Source: Thalassolituus sp. UBA674 (GTDB taxonomy: Bacteria > Pseudomonadota > Gammaproteobacteria > Pseudomonadales > Oceanobacteraceae). Taken from it: a DNA stretch of 64,000 bases. This document shows positions 53,420 through 61,730 of the stretch, piece by piece (positions within the stretch are counted from its first letter, which is position 1; each line of letters starts with the position of its first letter). Both the position numbers and the translations under genes were made by a program. Location of the stretch: NCBI GenBank assembly GCA_002298335.1, contig DBNK01000003.1:250170-314169 (forward strand), in the 5' to 3' direction. A model generated the notes under the pieces. That model was given only the letters and a program-made list of their open reading frames with translations. It had not been told where the DNA came from and ran no database searches.

Positions 53420-54363
53420 TCATCAGATCCGGAGAGTCTTACCGCTGAGACCTGATGTGCCTGATTTATATCCAGAACCAGGTCAGCAACAGTGGGCAAA
53501 GTTTTCAATGCGTTACGCGTCAGCCGTTCGTAATGCTGGATAAAACGCACGATGGCCGCATCGTCGAGGCTGCGGTCTGCGGTTCCCTGGGTGTTGCGGC
53601 GGTTATCGGCTTCCTGTTGTGTGCGCCAGCGCTGTACGGCACTCATATCAGGCACCTTGAGCATGATGAGTTTATCCAGCATGGCAAACCAGTCAGCATA
53701 CTCGCCCGAGAGTTTGTCATTCACCCAATGACGCCAGCGTCCGTCGGCGTCTTCATTGGCTTCCAGGGTATTAACCGGTTCTGTCAGGCTGGCTTCGTCA
53801 GCGGGTTGGCAGCCGACACACCAGCCTTCAAACAGAATCATATCTATGGGGCCGGTCACCTCATGCCAGGCTGCCTCCGGCAGGCGGTCATCACTGACTT
53901 TATCAAACGCGGGAAAGCGCAGCACGTCTCCTTTACCGAGGGATTTCAGAGCGTTGAACATATTCATTCCCAGTGCGGCATCGTGGGTTCCGGGCACGCC
54001 GCGGGTCACCAGCAGCGGATGTACGTCGACGGCCAGCTGCTGCCTGTCCGCGCGGGAGAGGTAGAGATCATCAATGGACACCACCACGACCTGCCAGCCG
54101 AAGGCTCTGGCGTAGAGGGCGGCAAGCGCGTTACTCAGGGTGCTTTTACCAGAGCCCTGGCCACCATGAATACCGATCACTGGTGGTTCATTCTGGCTGC
54201 GGTTGTACGCTGCAAGCCAGGTGCTGAGCGGCAGCCAGACACTTTGCCACTGCTCCAGCCAGCCTTCCGGAAGGCTGTCCAGAGCCGGTCTGGCGGCCGC
54301 CAGGGTGTGCCAGTCGTCTGTATCGTGCAGGGATTCCGGCCACAGTCGTGTTTCTGAATCCAT
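53416..54363 (-). CDS. D-glycerate 3-kinase (plant/GLYK-type)
   Basis: A 315-aa P-loop kinase related to plant-type glycerate 3-kinase. Walker A is GIHGGQGSGKSTLSNAL; VVVVSIDDLYLSRADRQQLA, LLVTRGVPGTHD, RFPAFDKVSDDRLPE and LFEGWCVGCQPAD are the hallmarks of that family. It phosphorylates D-glycerate to 3-phosphoglycerate with ATP. ATG at 54363 has GGGAGAG six bases upstream, so an in-frame extension to 54495 is rejected. It is first in the operon, ahead of the phosphatase and synthase, and would supply or recycle the acceptor of GpgS. A separate source of D-glycerate is implied. Confidence 0.88.
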   Translation of the reverse strand: MDSETRLWPESLHDTDDWHTLAAARPALDSLPEGWLEQWQSVWLPLSTWLAAYNRSQNEPPVIGIHGGQGSGKSTLSNALAALYARAFGWQVVVVSIDDLYLSRADRQQLAVDVHPLLVTRGVPGTHDAALGMNMFNALKSLGKGDVLRFPAFDKVSDDRLPEAAWHEVTGPIDMILFEGWCVGCQPADEASLTEPVNTLEANEDADGRWRHWVNDKLSGEYADWFAMLDKLIMLKVPDMSAVQRWRTQQEADNRRNTQGTADRSLDDAAIVRFIQHYERLTRNALKTLPTVADLVLDINQAHQVSAVRLSGSDE

Positions 54364-54524
54364 CGGTCTCTCCCGTGTCAGGTCTGCTGTCGGGATTGCA
54401 GTCTCTGTGCCAGCCATTATAGCCTTACGCGGATGGCATGGGGCGGGGCCACTGCACAGTGTGGACACTGTACAGGCTTCGACCGGTTGCTTCATTTTGG
54501 TGCAATAGTGATTGGGGACGGAAG

Positions 54525-55379
54525 ATGGCAGGTCAGCGTGTAGCGTATCAGGGGACGGCGGGTGCCTATTCGCACATGGCGTGTCAGAAAGTCTTCCCGG
54601 AATGTGAAGTGCTGCCTTGTGATGATTTCAGTGGCGCGCTCGCTCTGGTTATTGAGGGGCAGGCTGACTGCGCCATGATCCCGCTGGAAAACTCGACTGC
54701 AGGCCGGGTTGAGGAGATCTACCGGCTGATTCCGTCTACTCACCTGAGCGTTGTTGCGGAACATTTCGAGCCCGTGAGACATTGTCTGCTGGCCCGTGCG
54801 GGAACGTCTGTGGACCAGCTGACCCATGCCTGCAGTCATCCTCAGGCTCTGGCACAGTGCCATCAGCATCTGCGTCACCTGGGGATACGCCCGGTGGCTT
54901 CCATTGATACGGCCATTGCCGCCCGTGATCTCGCCGGGAATAACGAACCGGGTCGCGCAGTCATTGCCTCTGAGCTGGCGGCGGAGTTGTACGGGCTGGA
55001 GATTCTGCGCCGGGATTTTCAGGATGTCGACGGCAATACCACGCGTTTTCTGGTGTTTGCCCGCGAGCAGCAGCATGCCGTGGCGCTGCCGGGAGTAAAC
55101 TACATCACCAGTCTGTTATTTACCGTACGCAACCTGCCGGCGGCGTTATACAAGGCATTGGGTGGTTTTGCGACCAATGGTGTGAATCTGATTAAACTGG
55201 AAAGCTATATGGATGGCGGCACGATGGAAGCCAGTCATTTTCATCTGGATGTTCACGGTCATCAGGCTTCAGGGCCGTTGGCCAATGCCTTGGAAGAACT
55301 CAGTTACTTCTCACAGGAGCTGCGTATTCTGGGCAGCTATCCGGCACACAGCTACCGTAGCCGCACTGAGTTTGTGTGA
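54525..55379 (+). CDS. pheA: Prephenate dehydratase (stand-alone)
   Basis: A 284-aa enzyme of phenylalanine biosynthesis converting prephenate to phenylpyruvate. The catalytic domain opens RVAYQGTAGAYSHMA, contains ADCAMIPLENSTAGRVEEIY and ends with DVDGNTTRFLVFAREQ, holding the T-R-F catalytic motif. The C-terminal ACT domain (ITSLLFTVRNLPAALYKALGGF, then NLIKLESYM) binds phenylalanine for feedback. There is no N-terminal chorismate mutase domain, unlike the usual gammaproteobacterial P-protein; a second, fused PheA may exist elsewhere. The ATG at 54525 is preferred over upstream extension. Confidence 0.93.
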   Translation: MAGQRVAYQGTAGAYSHMACQKVFPECEVLPCDDFSGALALVIEGQADCAMIPLENSTAGRVEEIYRLIPSTHLSVVAEHFEPVRHCLLARAGTSVDQLTHACSHPQALAQCHQHLRHLGIRPVASIDTAIAARDLAGNNEPGRAVIASELAAELYGLEILRRDFQDVDGNTTRFLVFAREQQHAVALPGVNYITSLLFTVRNLPAALYKALGGFATNGVNLIKLESYMDGGTMEASHFHLDVHGHQASGPLANALEELSYFSQELRILGSYPAHSYRSRTEFV

Positions 55380-55395
55380 TGCAGCAACCGGCGGA

Positions 55396-56316
55396 TTATT
55401 CTCCGGAGTCGTCCGGCTTCTGAGACCCGAGCAGGTACGCCTCCGCCCGGATCAGCCAGTCGGATGCCGTGCAGATTTCGGGGCTCAGCAGCGCCATGCC
55501 ACAACTGAGCCGGGCATCCTGCCTGCCGCTGTTGCTCAGGGAGTCGCGGATTTTATCCAGACAGGACTGACACTCACTGGTGGAGCGGTCTGGCATCAGA
55601 AGGGCGAAACGGCCACCACTGAGACGTGCGGTCAGCTCCGGTACGGTTGAGGCCTGAATAAATGCGGCAATCTTTTTCAGTAGCTCATCACCGGCGGCAA
55701 AGCCGTGGCTGTGGTTATAGGCAGAAAAATTTTCGATATCCAGCATTATCAGGTGGCTGGTACTGCCGGGCTGTACTTCCTGGATGTAGGTCTGAAGAAC
55801 GGCCTGAAAGGTCTGAAAGTTCAGCAGACCTGTGAGCAGATCACGCTTGCGGGCATCGCGCAGCAGTTTGTCGGTGGCTTTCAGATCGGTGTGAAGTATG
55901 GCGCTGTCTGTGGCGTCGTAAATCAGCAGACAGATGTGATTCACACTGCCATTGGCGGACTCCAGCGGAATGATGTGGGTGTTCTGGTACATAAAGGAGG
56001 AACGCCCGGTGATGGGCCTGGCACTGGGAAAACGGAAAAGATAGGGCCGTTGCTCCCAGATGGTGAAAGTACTGATTTTCAGCTCGTAGACGGCGGAGCA
56101 CTTCTGCCGGAACCAGTCCTGGGGCAGATCCGGGAATAAGTCAAACAGATCACGGTCTTTGGCTTTCTGTGGGCTGATGCCGCTGTGGCTGTCCATAAAA
56201 CTGTTCCACAGTTGCACGCGGTATTTGCGGTCCAGTACGACCAGGCCGATGTCAATATCCTGCAGGATATCCATTAACCAGTGAATGTCGTTCAGCTCAA
56301 AGTGGGTCTGGCTCAT
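55396..56316 (-). CDS. PAS-GGDEF protein with degenerate active site
   Basis: A 306-aa protein. A PAS domain covers about residues 10-75 (DILQDIDIGLVVLDRKYRVQ) and a GGDEF domain the second half: RKRDLLTGLLNFQTFQAVLQ is the domain opening, and HGFAAGDELLKKIAAFI follows. The signature GGDEF is SGGRF (ARLSGGRFALLMP), so the acidic catalytic residues are lost and diguanylate cyclase activity is unlikely. It may bind c-di-GMP or GTP or act through protein contact. It is the last gene in a row with the CheC- and CheY-like genes, 163 bases from the former. Confidence 0.82.
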   Translation of the reverse strand: MSQTHFELNDIHWLMDILQDIDIGLVVLDRKYRVQLWNSFMDSHSGISPQKAKDRDLFDLFPDLPQDWFRQKCSAVYELKISTFTIWEQRPYLFRFPSARPITGRSSFMYQNTHIIPLESANGSVNHICLLIYDATDSAILHTDLKATDKLLRDARKRDLLTGLLNFQTFQAVLQTYIQEVQPGSTSHLIMLDIENFSAYNHSHGFAAGDELLKKIAAFIQASTVPELTARLSGGRFALLMPDRSTSECQSCLDKIRDSLSNSGRQDARLSCGMALLSPEICTASDWLIRAEAYLLGSQKPDDSGE

Positions 56317-56478
56317 CCTTGGGGACCTGCTTCTGATTCGGTCATTCTGTGAGTGATCGGTTCGCACGATTCATGCGGAGACGCATCAGCCTCCGCATTA
56401 TTCTTTCCCGGCGTCATCCTCCATGGCGTGGCAGACGCAGTATGAAGCGGCACTCGTATGGCGTGATTCATGGCTTCC

Positions 56479-57090
56479 TTAATCCAGAAGATAGTCGATT
56501 TTCTTGTTCAGAATGTTGACGGACTCTTCAGTAAACAGCAGTAAGAGGTCGCATTCGACGTTGGCATTTTCCAGCTGGTAATGGATTTCAATCGCCAGGG
56601 TACTGTTCCAGGTGCTGTTGCCTGAGCGCAGGATGTCGGCGGTCTGGCAATGTTGTCCAAGAATGACCGGATGGCTCTGGTTAAAATCAATCTCCAGCTG
56701 TTCGCCGATCCCACGGATGCAGGTACCAATCAGGATCGACGCAGTATCCATCAGCAGTTCCAGTTCAGCCTGACGGCTCAGCGGACCTGAGTAATGCATC
56801 ATATCCGCCAGATTGGCGAAGCTGGTGTCTTTGAAAATCAGCAGGGTTTCTCCCACCACGCCGGACCCGGCAAAGCCCTGGCAGACAGCCGATACAGAGC
56901 TGTCCTGCCCGACTTCCTGAATGGCCATGCGGATATCACTGTTTTCGATCATGCTGACCCGGGGGACGGGCAGCCGCACGAAGGTATCCAGCAGCTTGGC
57001 CAGCCTCTCGGCGGCCCGGCCCATGGCGACGTTGGTCAGCTCCTGATAGCAATCCCGCTGATCTTCAGTGATGGCACATGCGTAAGACAT
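56479..57090 (-). CDS. CheC-like phosphatase
   Basis: A 203-aa protein of the CheC/CheX/FliY fold, members of which dephosphorylate CheY-P. The first active helix YQELTNVAMGRAAERLAKLL has Glu17 and Asn20 in the E-x-x-N pair. The equivalent second helix, LMDTASILIGTCIRGIGEQL, has Asp and Ser at these sites, so only one site looks intact. It lies two bases after the CheY-like gene on the same strand; the two likely form a response regulator/phosphatase pair. Confidence 0.82.
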   Translation of the reverse strand: MSYACAITEDQRDCYQELTNVAMGRAAERLAKLLDTFVRLPVPRVSMIENSDIRMAIQEVGQDSSVSAVCQGFAGSGVVGETLLIFKDTSFANLADMMHYSGPLSRQAELELLMDTASILIGTCIRGIGEQLEIDFNQSHPVILGQHCQTADILRSGNSTWNSTLAIEIHYQLENANVECDLLLLFTEESVNILNKKIDYLLD

Positions 57091-57092
57091 AA

Positions 57093-57467
57093 TCAGATTC
57101 CGGTCAGAATTCCATATTCAGTCAGCACCTGGCGCGCTTTGTCGGTGTCAATCGGCTTTTCAATGAACGCCAGTGCTCCGAGGTCCAGAACCCGCTTGCG
57201 CGCCTCTGGCTGAATATCACCACTGACCACTATGACCATGGCTGGCAGATCTTCGCGGCGGATGATCTCCAGTACACCGAAGCCATCCATATTTGGCATG
57301 GTCAGATCCAGCAATACGATATCGCCTTTTCCTTCTCTGATGGCATTGATGCCTTCTACGCCGTCAGTCGCGAAATGAATGTCCACCTTCCAGTCAGGTG
57401 GTAATGACTTTGCCATTTGTTTGCGGGCAAAGCCGGAGTCATCACAAATAAGAAGATTGAGGCTCAT
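57093..57467 (-). CDS. CheY-like single-domain response regulator
   Basis: A 124-aa receiver domain with all functional residues: acidic pair LLICDDSG (Asp9-Asp10), phospho-acceptor LLDLTMPNMDGFG (Asp in LLDLTMP), Thr/Ser in VVVSGDI, and Lys in FIEKPID. No output domain is attached. It is first in the operon with the CheC-like and degenerate GGDEF genes, so its phosphorylation probably controls these partners. No histidine kinase is adjacent. Confidence 0.9.
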   Translation of the reverse strand: MSLNLLICDDSGFARKQMAKSLPPDWKVDIHFATDGVEGINAIREGKGDIVLLDLTMPNMDGFGVLEIIRREDLPAMVIVVSGDIQPEARKRVLDLGALAFIEKPIDTDKARQVLTEYGILTGI

Positions 57468-57601
57468 GACAATATTTTCCGGTTTATTTCCTCTTACTTT
57501 AAGTAATAGCCGAGGGACCGGAGAGCGGCAAATATCAGACCGCGATTTGCGTCAGTCTGACATTTCAGGCAGCTTTCAGGCCTGATTGGTTAACCGGCGC
57601 A

Positions 57602-57630
57602 CTTGAAAATTCACGCAAGCAACCCCAGAT
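57602..57630 (+). promoter_or_regulatory. htpG: Sigma-32 (heat-shock) promoter of htpG
   Basis: CTTGAAA (57602-57608), a 14-bp spacer and CCCCAGAT (57623-57630) closely match the RpoH consensus CTTGAAA-N13-15-CCCCATNT, with one mismatch in the -10 element. It lies 52 bases before the ATG. Confidence 0.85.
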
Positions 57631-57681
57631 ACGCCACATCTGTCACCGACTGAATACAATCGTTAACAAGGAGATACGTCC

Positions 57682-59577
57682 ATGACTGATGGTGCGAAAG
57701 AAACGCTCGGCTTCAAAACCGAGGTCAAGCAGCTGCTGCATCTGATGATTCACTCTTTGTACTCGAACAAAGAGATTTTCCTGCGAGAGCTCATTTCCAA
57801 CGCCTCTGATGCCTGCGACAAACTGCGTTTTGAGGCCCTGCAGAACGACGCCCTGTACGAAGGCGATGCTGAGCTGAAGGTCCGTATCAGTACTGATAAA
57901 GACGCGGGTACAGTGACCATCTCGGATAACGGTATCGGTATGAACCGTGATGATGTGATCAATAACCTGGGAACCATCGCCCGCTCAGGTACAGCTGAAT
58001 TTCTGAGTAAATTGAGCGGAGATCAGAAAAAAGACTCACAGCTGATCGGTCAGTTCGGGGTTGGTTTTTATTCTGCGTTTATTGTTGCCAGCAAGGTGGT
58101 GGTTGAAACCCGCAGAGCCGGAGAATCCGCCGCTCAGGGGGTACGTTGGGAGTCGGAAGGTGAAGGTGAGTTTTCGCTTGAGCCGGTTGATAAGGCCAGC
58201 CACGGCACCAGCATCACGCTGTTCCTTAAAGACGGTGAAGGCGAATTTGCCGAGGCGTCACGTCTGGAACATCTGATTAAAAAATATTCAGACCATATTG
58301 CGGTCCCTGTGTTCGTTGCCAGACCAGCAACGGAAGACGGCGGTGAGGATACGACTGAAGAACAGGCGGTCAACCAGGCACAGGCACTGTGGACCCGCTC
58401 CAAATCTGATGTTTCAGATGAAGAATATACCGAGTTTTATAAGCACGTTTCTCACGACTGGAATGAGCCTCTGACATGGATGCATAACCGCGTTGAAGGC
58501 AAGCTCGACTACACCAGTCTGCTGTATATTCCGGCGCAGGCACCGTTTGATATCTGGAACCGCGATGCATCACGCGGGCTGAAGCTGTATGTTCAGCGTG
58601 TCTTTATTATGGATGACGCCGAACAATTCCTGCCGCTGTACCTGCGTTTTGTCAAAGGTGTGCTGGATTCCAACGATCTGTCGCTGAACGTTTCCCGTGA
58701 AATTCTGCAGAAAGATAAGCAGGTTGAAAATCTGCGTACCGCTCTCGTCAAGCGCGTACTGGATACGCTGGAAAAAATGGCACAGAAAGATCCGGAGAAA
58801 TATCAGACATTCTGGGATCAGTTCGGCGATGTGATGAAAGAAGGTCCGGCTGAAGATTTTGCCAACCGTGAAAAAATTGCCGGTCTTTTCCGCTTTGCAA
58901 CCACACACAGCGGACTGGATGTTCAGAACGTTTCTCTGGCGGATTATGTGTCGCGCATGCGTGATGGCCAGAAAAAGATTTATTACATTACCGGTGACAG
59001 CTACGCCGCAGCCACCGCCAGCCCACATCTCGAATATTTCCGTCGTAAAGGCGTTGAAGTGCTGGTGCTGACAGACCGTGTGGATGAGTGGATGGTGGGT
59101 CACCTCAGTGAATTTGACGGAAAAACTTTCCAGGATATTACCAAAGGTGAACTGGATCTGGATGAACTGGCAGATGACGCTGAAAAAGAACAGCAGAAGC
59201 AGCTGGAAGAAACCCATAAAGCACTGGTCGAGCGCATTCAGCAGGCTTTGCAGGGCGAAATCAAAGAAGTACGTATCAGTTCGCGTCTGACGGATTCTCC
59301 CGCCTGTATGGTGGTTGGTCAGTACGATATGGGCGCACACATGCGTCGCATAATGGAAGCCGCCGGGCAGAAAGTCCCCGAACCTGAAGTCATCATGGAA
59401 GTCAATCCTCAGCACCCCCTGTTGCAGCGCATGGATCAGGAACAGGATGAAGATAGATTTGCGGATCTGGCCAATCTCATTCATGCGCAGGCACAGCTTG
59501 CAGAAGGCAGCCAACTCAGGCAGCCTGCTGAGTATGTGTCCCGCCTCAATAAACTGCTGCTGGACCTGATGAAATAA
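57682..59577 (+). CDS. htpG: Molecular chaperone HtpG (Hsp90)
   Basis: A 631-aa Hsp90 chaperone. The N-terminal ATPase domain has MIHSLYSNKEIFLRELISNA, SDNGIGMNRDDVINNLGTIA and QFGVGFYSAFIVA; the middle domain has the catalytic Arg region, VNVSREILQ here as LNVSREILQKDKQVE; the C-terminal dimer domain ends LLLDLMK. The length is normal. An AAGGAG precedes the ATG. It is controlled by a sigma-32 promoter and followed by a strong hairpin. Confidence 0.97.
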   Translation: MTDGAKETLGFKTEVKQLLHLMIHSLYSNKEIFLRELISNASDACDKLRFEALQNDALYEGDAELKVRISTDKDAGTVTISDNGIGMNRDDVINNLGTIARSGTAEFLSKLSGDQKKDSQLIGQFGVGFYSAFIVASKVVVETRRAGESAAQGVRWESEGEGEFSLEPVDKASHGTSITLFLKDGEGEFAEASRLEHLIKKYSDHIAVPVFVARPATEDGGEDTTEEQAVNQAQALWTRSKSDVSDEEYTEFYKHVSHDWNEPLTWMHNRVEGKLDYTSLLYIPAQAPFDIWNRDASRGLKLYVQRVFIMDDAEQFLPLYLRFVKGVLDSNDLSLNVSREILQKDKQVENLRTALVKRVLDTLEKMAQKDPEKYQTFWDQFGDVMKEGPAEDFANREKIAGLFRFATTHSGLDVQNVSLADYVSRMRDGQKKIYYITGDSYAAATASPHLEYFRRKGVEVLVLTDRVDEWMVGHLSEFDGKTFQDITKGELDLDELADDAEKEQQKQLEETHKALVERIQQALQGEIKEVRISSRLTDSPACMVVGQYDMGAHMRRIMEAAGQKVPEPEVIMEVNPQHPLLQRMDQEQDEDRFADLANLIHAQAQLAEGSQLRQPAEYVSRLNKLLLDLMK

Positions 59578-59597
59578 TTCAGTAATTTCAGTCTGCA

Positions 59598-59637
59598 ATT
59601 CCGGCTCTGCACGGAGGCACAGAGCCGGAATTATTTA
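59598..59637 (+). terminator. htpG 3' hairpin
   Basis: ATTCCGGCTCTG (59598-59609) and CAGAGCCGGAAT (59620-59631) form a 12-bp perfect stem over a 10-nt loop, followed by TATTTAAAG. Weak U-tract; likely terminator or stabilising hairpin. The ribosome-binding site of the next gene begins directly after. Confidence 0.7.
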
Positions 59638-59648
59638 AAGGAGTAAAT

Positions 59649-60134
59649 ATGCAGATTGTCAGTCTCGCTGAGCAACCTCAGCATCTGGCAAAACTTGCCT
59701 ACTGGCACCACAGCGAATGGTCCTACCTTTACCCGGATATCAGCCTGCGTGACAGGGCTGAAAGCATGGCGGATTATTTTACGGCAGAGTCCGTTCCGAA
59801 AATGTTCATTGCCATCGATGGTGATGAACTGCTCGGTTCCACCGCGATTGACAAAAACGACATGGATACTCTGCCACACCTCACCCCCTGGATTTCTGAT
59901 GTGTACGTGAATCCGGCCTACCGCGGGCATGGTATAGGTACGGCATTGGTCCGTCATGCCATGGAATATGCGCGGAAGAACGGTGTGCAGACCCTGTATC
60001 TCTACACGCCGGGACAAGAAAGTTTCTATACCCGTCTGGGCTGGAAACGCCTTACCAAAGATGTGTATCACAACCATCCGGTTTCTGTGATGCACGTACA
60101 GCTGGCGCCGGCTGCCGTGGCAATTTCCTCCTGA
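59649..60134 (+). CDS. GNAT-family N-acetyltransferase
   Basis: A 161-aa acetyltransferase. The acetyl-CoA binding motif A is ISDVYVNPAYRGHGIGTALVRHAMEYA, with R-G-x-G-I/G-x-A in YRGHGIGTAL, and the C-terminal YTRLGWK follows the fold. AAAGGAG precedes the ATG. The acetylated substrate is unknown. It is downstream of the htpG hairpin on the same strand. Confidence 0.88.
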   Translation: MQIVSLAEQPQHLAKLAYWHHSEWSYLYPDISLRDRAESMADYFTAESVPKMFIAIDGDELLGSTAIDKNDMDTLPHLTPWISDVYVNPAYRGHGIGTALVRHAMEYARKNGVQTLYLYTPGQESFYTRLGWKRLTKDVYHNHPVSVMHVQLAPAAVAISS

Positions 60135-60229
60135 CGTAGGCTGCTGGTATCATGCGGAAAACATTTGCACAGCGGCCTGCTGATGCCAATGTGTCTTCTG
60201 CTCACTGCTACAGGAAAAAGAATCAGCTC

Positions 60230-60802
60230 ATGAAAAAACTGACCGGAATTCTGCTCACAACGCTGACCATGTCATTTCCCGCTTTTGTTTCGGCGGGGGG
60301 TACCCTCGATCTCAGCCTGTCTGATACCGCGGCACGCGTTGCCTGGGATGCCACCAAGGTCAGCAGCGGTATGCACGTAAGTGCCGCGTACCTGCATGAG
60401 AGTGATGACGGTCAGGATGGTGATATGGTTTCAGGCGGTCTGCACATTGTTGATGTGCGTCAGAGCCAGTCCAGCCTGTATATGGGGATCGGTGGCCAGG
60501 TTTACGGCTTTGTGAGTGATGACTACTCCGGTGGTGCACTCGGTGTTGGCGGTTTCTTCCGTTACGGCATGCCGTTCAACCGGGATCTGGCACTGGCCGG
60601 CTACGTGTATTACGCACCACCGGTAGTGTCTTTCTCAGATATTGAAAACATGTTTGATGCGGATCTGCGTCTGCAATATAGCGTACTCAAATCCGCACAC
60701 GTCTATGCGGGTCTGAGAATGACCAGCATCAAACTGGAAGAGCAGGATGACCGTTATAAGTTTGCTGACGGCCTGCATCTGGGTCTGCGTCTGGATTTCT
60801 GA
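60230..60802 (+). CDS. YfaZ-family outer-membrane protein
   Basis: A 190-aa protein with a signal peptide ending FVSA (about residue 21) and an eight-stranded-like barrel with aromatic strand ends, closing with LHLGLRLDF and a terminal Phe. The GGTLDLSLSD opening and the SLYMGIGGQVYGF segment resemble YfaZ proteins. The ATG at 60230 is used; the track before it is not protein-like. Its stop overlaps the start of the next gene (TGATG). Confidence 0.78.
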   Translation: MKKLTGILLTTLTMSFPAFVSAGGTLDLSLSDTAARVAWDATKVSSGMHVSAAYLHESDDGQDGDMVSGGLHIVDVRQSQSSLYMGIGGQVYGFVSDDYSGGALGVGGFFRYGMPFNRDLALAGYVYYAPPVVSFSDIENMFDADLRLQYSVLKSAHVYAGLRMTSIKLEEQDDRYKFADGLHLGLRLDF

Positions 60803-61257
60803 TGAACTCCTGGATCGGTCACACCAATCAGAAACTCTATTTTGCCCGCCTTCTGCTTGAACAGGCAGAGGCGGACTCCTCCGTACAGGCACAGGCAGCG
60901 GGTGAAGGTGCTTTGGCGCTGCTGGGGGAAGCCTGGCTGAGTTATCTGAATGAGTTGGCGATAAATGCCAGTGCCGGATCCCGGGTGACCAGTCTTGCTG
61001 AGCTGATGGCTGTGGTACCTCTGGTTACCGGGGAGATAACGGAAATCAAAAATCTTTCTGTAATTCCAGGCTCATGGGTGGTTGAGATGTCAGCCGCACT
61101 GGCCGGACAGAACCAGCCAAAAGCGGCAAAAGCCGTGCAGGATGTACCTTCTGGCCTGATTGCTTTGCGTGCCGCGGACGGTCTGCCGCTCAGACAATGG
61201 TGGCAGGCAATGTCGGACCTCATTGATAGTCAGCGGGAGAACCGTCAGGAAACCTGA
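60802..61257 (+). CDS. Conserved DUF6586-type protein
   Basis: A 151-aa mostly helical cytosolic protein (NQKLYFARLLLEQAEADSS at the start). It matches the family found just before the lexA/sulA region in Pseudomonas and relatives, to judge by length, opening sequence and position. Function unknown. It shares one base with the YfaZ-like gene stop. Confidence 0.72.
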   Translation: MNSWIGHTNQKLYFARLLLEQAEADSSVQAQAAGEGALALLGEAWLSYLNELAINASAGSRVTSLAELMAVVPLVTGEITEIKNLSVIPGSWVVEMSAALAGQNQPKAAKAVQDVPSGLIALRAADGLPLRQWWQAMSDLIDSQRENRQET

Positions 61258-61331
61258 CTCCTGACGGTATACCGATTACAGTGAATGGCGGTTTATGGTA
61301 AAATCGCCGTCAGTTTCCCAGAGTAAGTTGT

Positions 61332-61586
61332 ATGTCCCGCTTCTTAGAGATTATTGAATTATCCAATGGTGATATCGCCCTTCGTCATGTTGATGAAGAA
61401 CAGGGTGATGCACTGGTTAAAATTCACTTCTCAGATGACGCCAAGGCCAGTCTGCAGGAGCACTGTGTGGATGTTGCACGGGCCATGCTGGAAGCCGGTG
61501 CGCTGAAAGTGGGTGAGCTCTCGGGTATTGAATTTGAACAGAGCCCGTTTGAAACGGAAGCATCACCGGGTCGCAGAGTGCACTGA
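61332..61586 (+). CDS. Conserved hypothetical protein (84 aa)
   Basis: A small acidic protein with a beta-strand opening SRFLEIIELSNGDIALRHVDE and a helical middle DVARAMLEAGALKVGEL. A similar small gene lies at this place next to sulA-lexA in Pseudomonas, which supports it being real. Function unknown. A perfect 18-bp palindromic terminator follows. Confidence 0.75.
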   Translation: MSRFLEIIELSNGDIALRHVDEEQGDALVKIHFSDDAKASLQEHCVDVARAMLEAGALKVGELSGIEFEQSPFETEASPGRRVH

Positions 61587-61654
61587 GACCACGCTCGGCT
61601 GTATCGACAGACAGATCAGATTGAGTGTCTGTGCCAACCTGAAAAAGTGAACCT

Positions 61655-61685
61655 GAAAAAAGCCGGCAATTGCCGGCTTTTTTTG
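61655..61685. terminator. Bidirectional terminator
   Basis: AGCCGGCAATTGCCGGCT (61661-61678) is a perfect palindrome flanked by A and T runs; it ends the 84-aa gene on the plus strand and the lexA-sulA transcript on the minus strand. Confidence 0.92.
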
Positions 61686-61730
61686 TGTCTGCAGTGTCAC
61701 ACCTGCGAGAGAGAATCAGTCGGCCAGAAA

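Noticed and set aside
58570..59598. 342-codon minus-strand frame opposite htpG
   Set aside because: It is wholly antisense to htpG and Phe/His/Leu-rich; a shadow frame.
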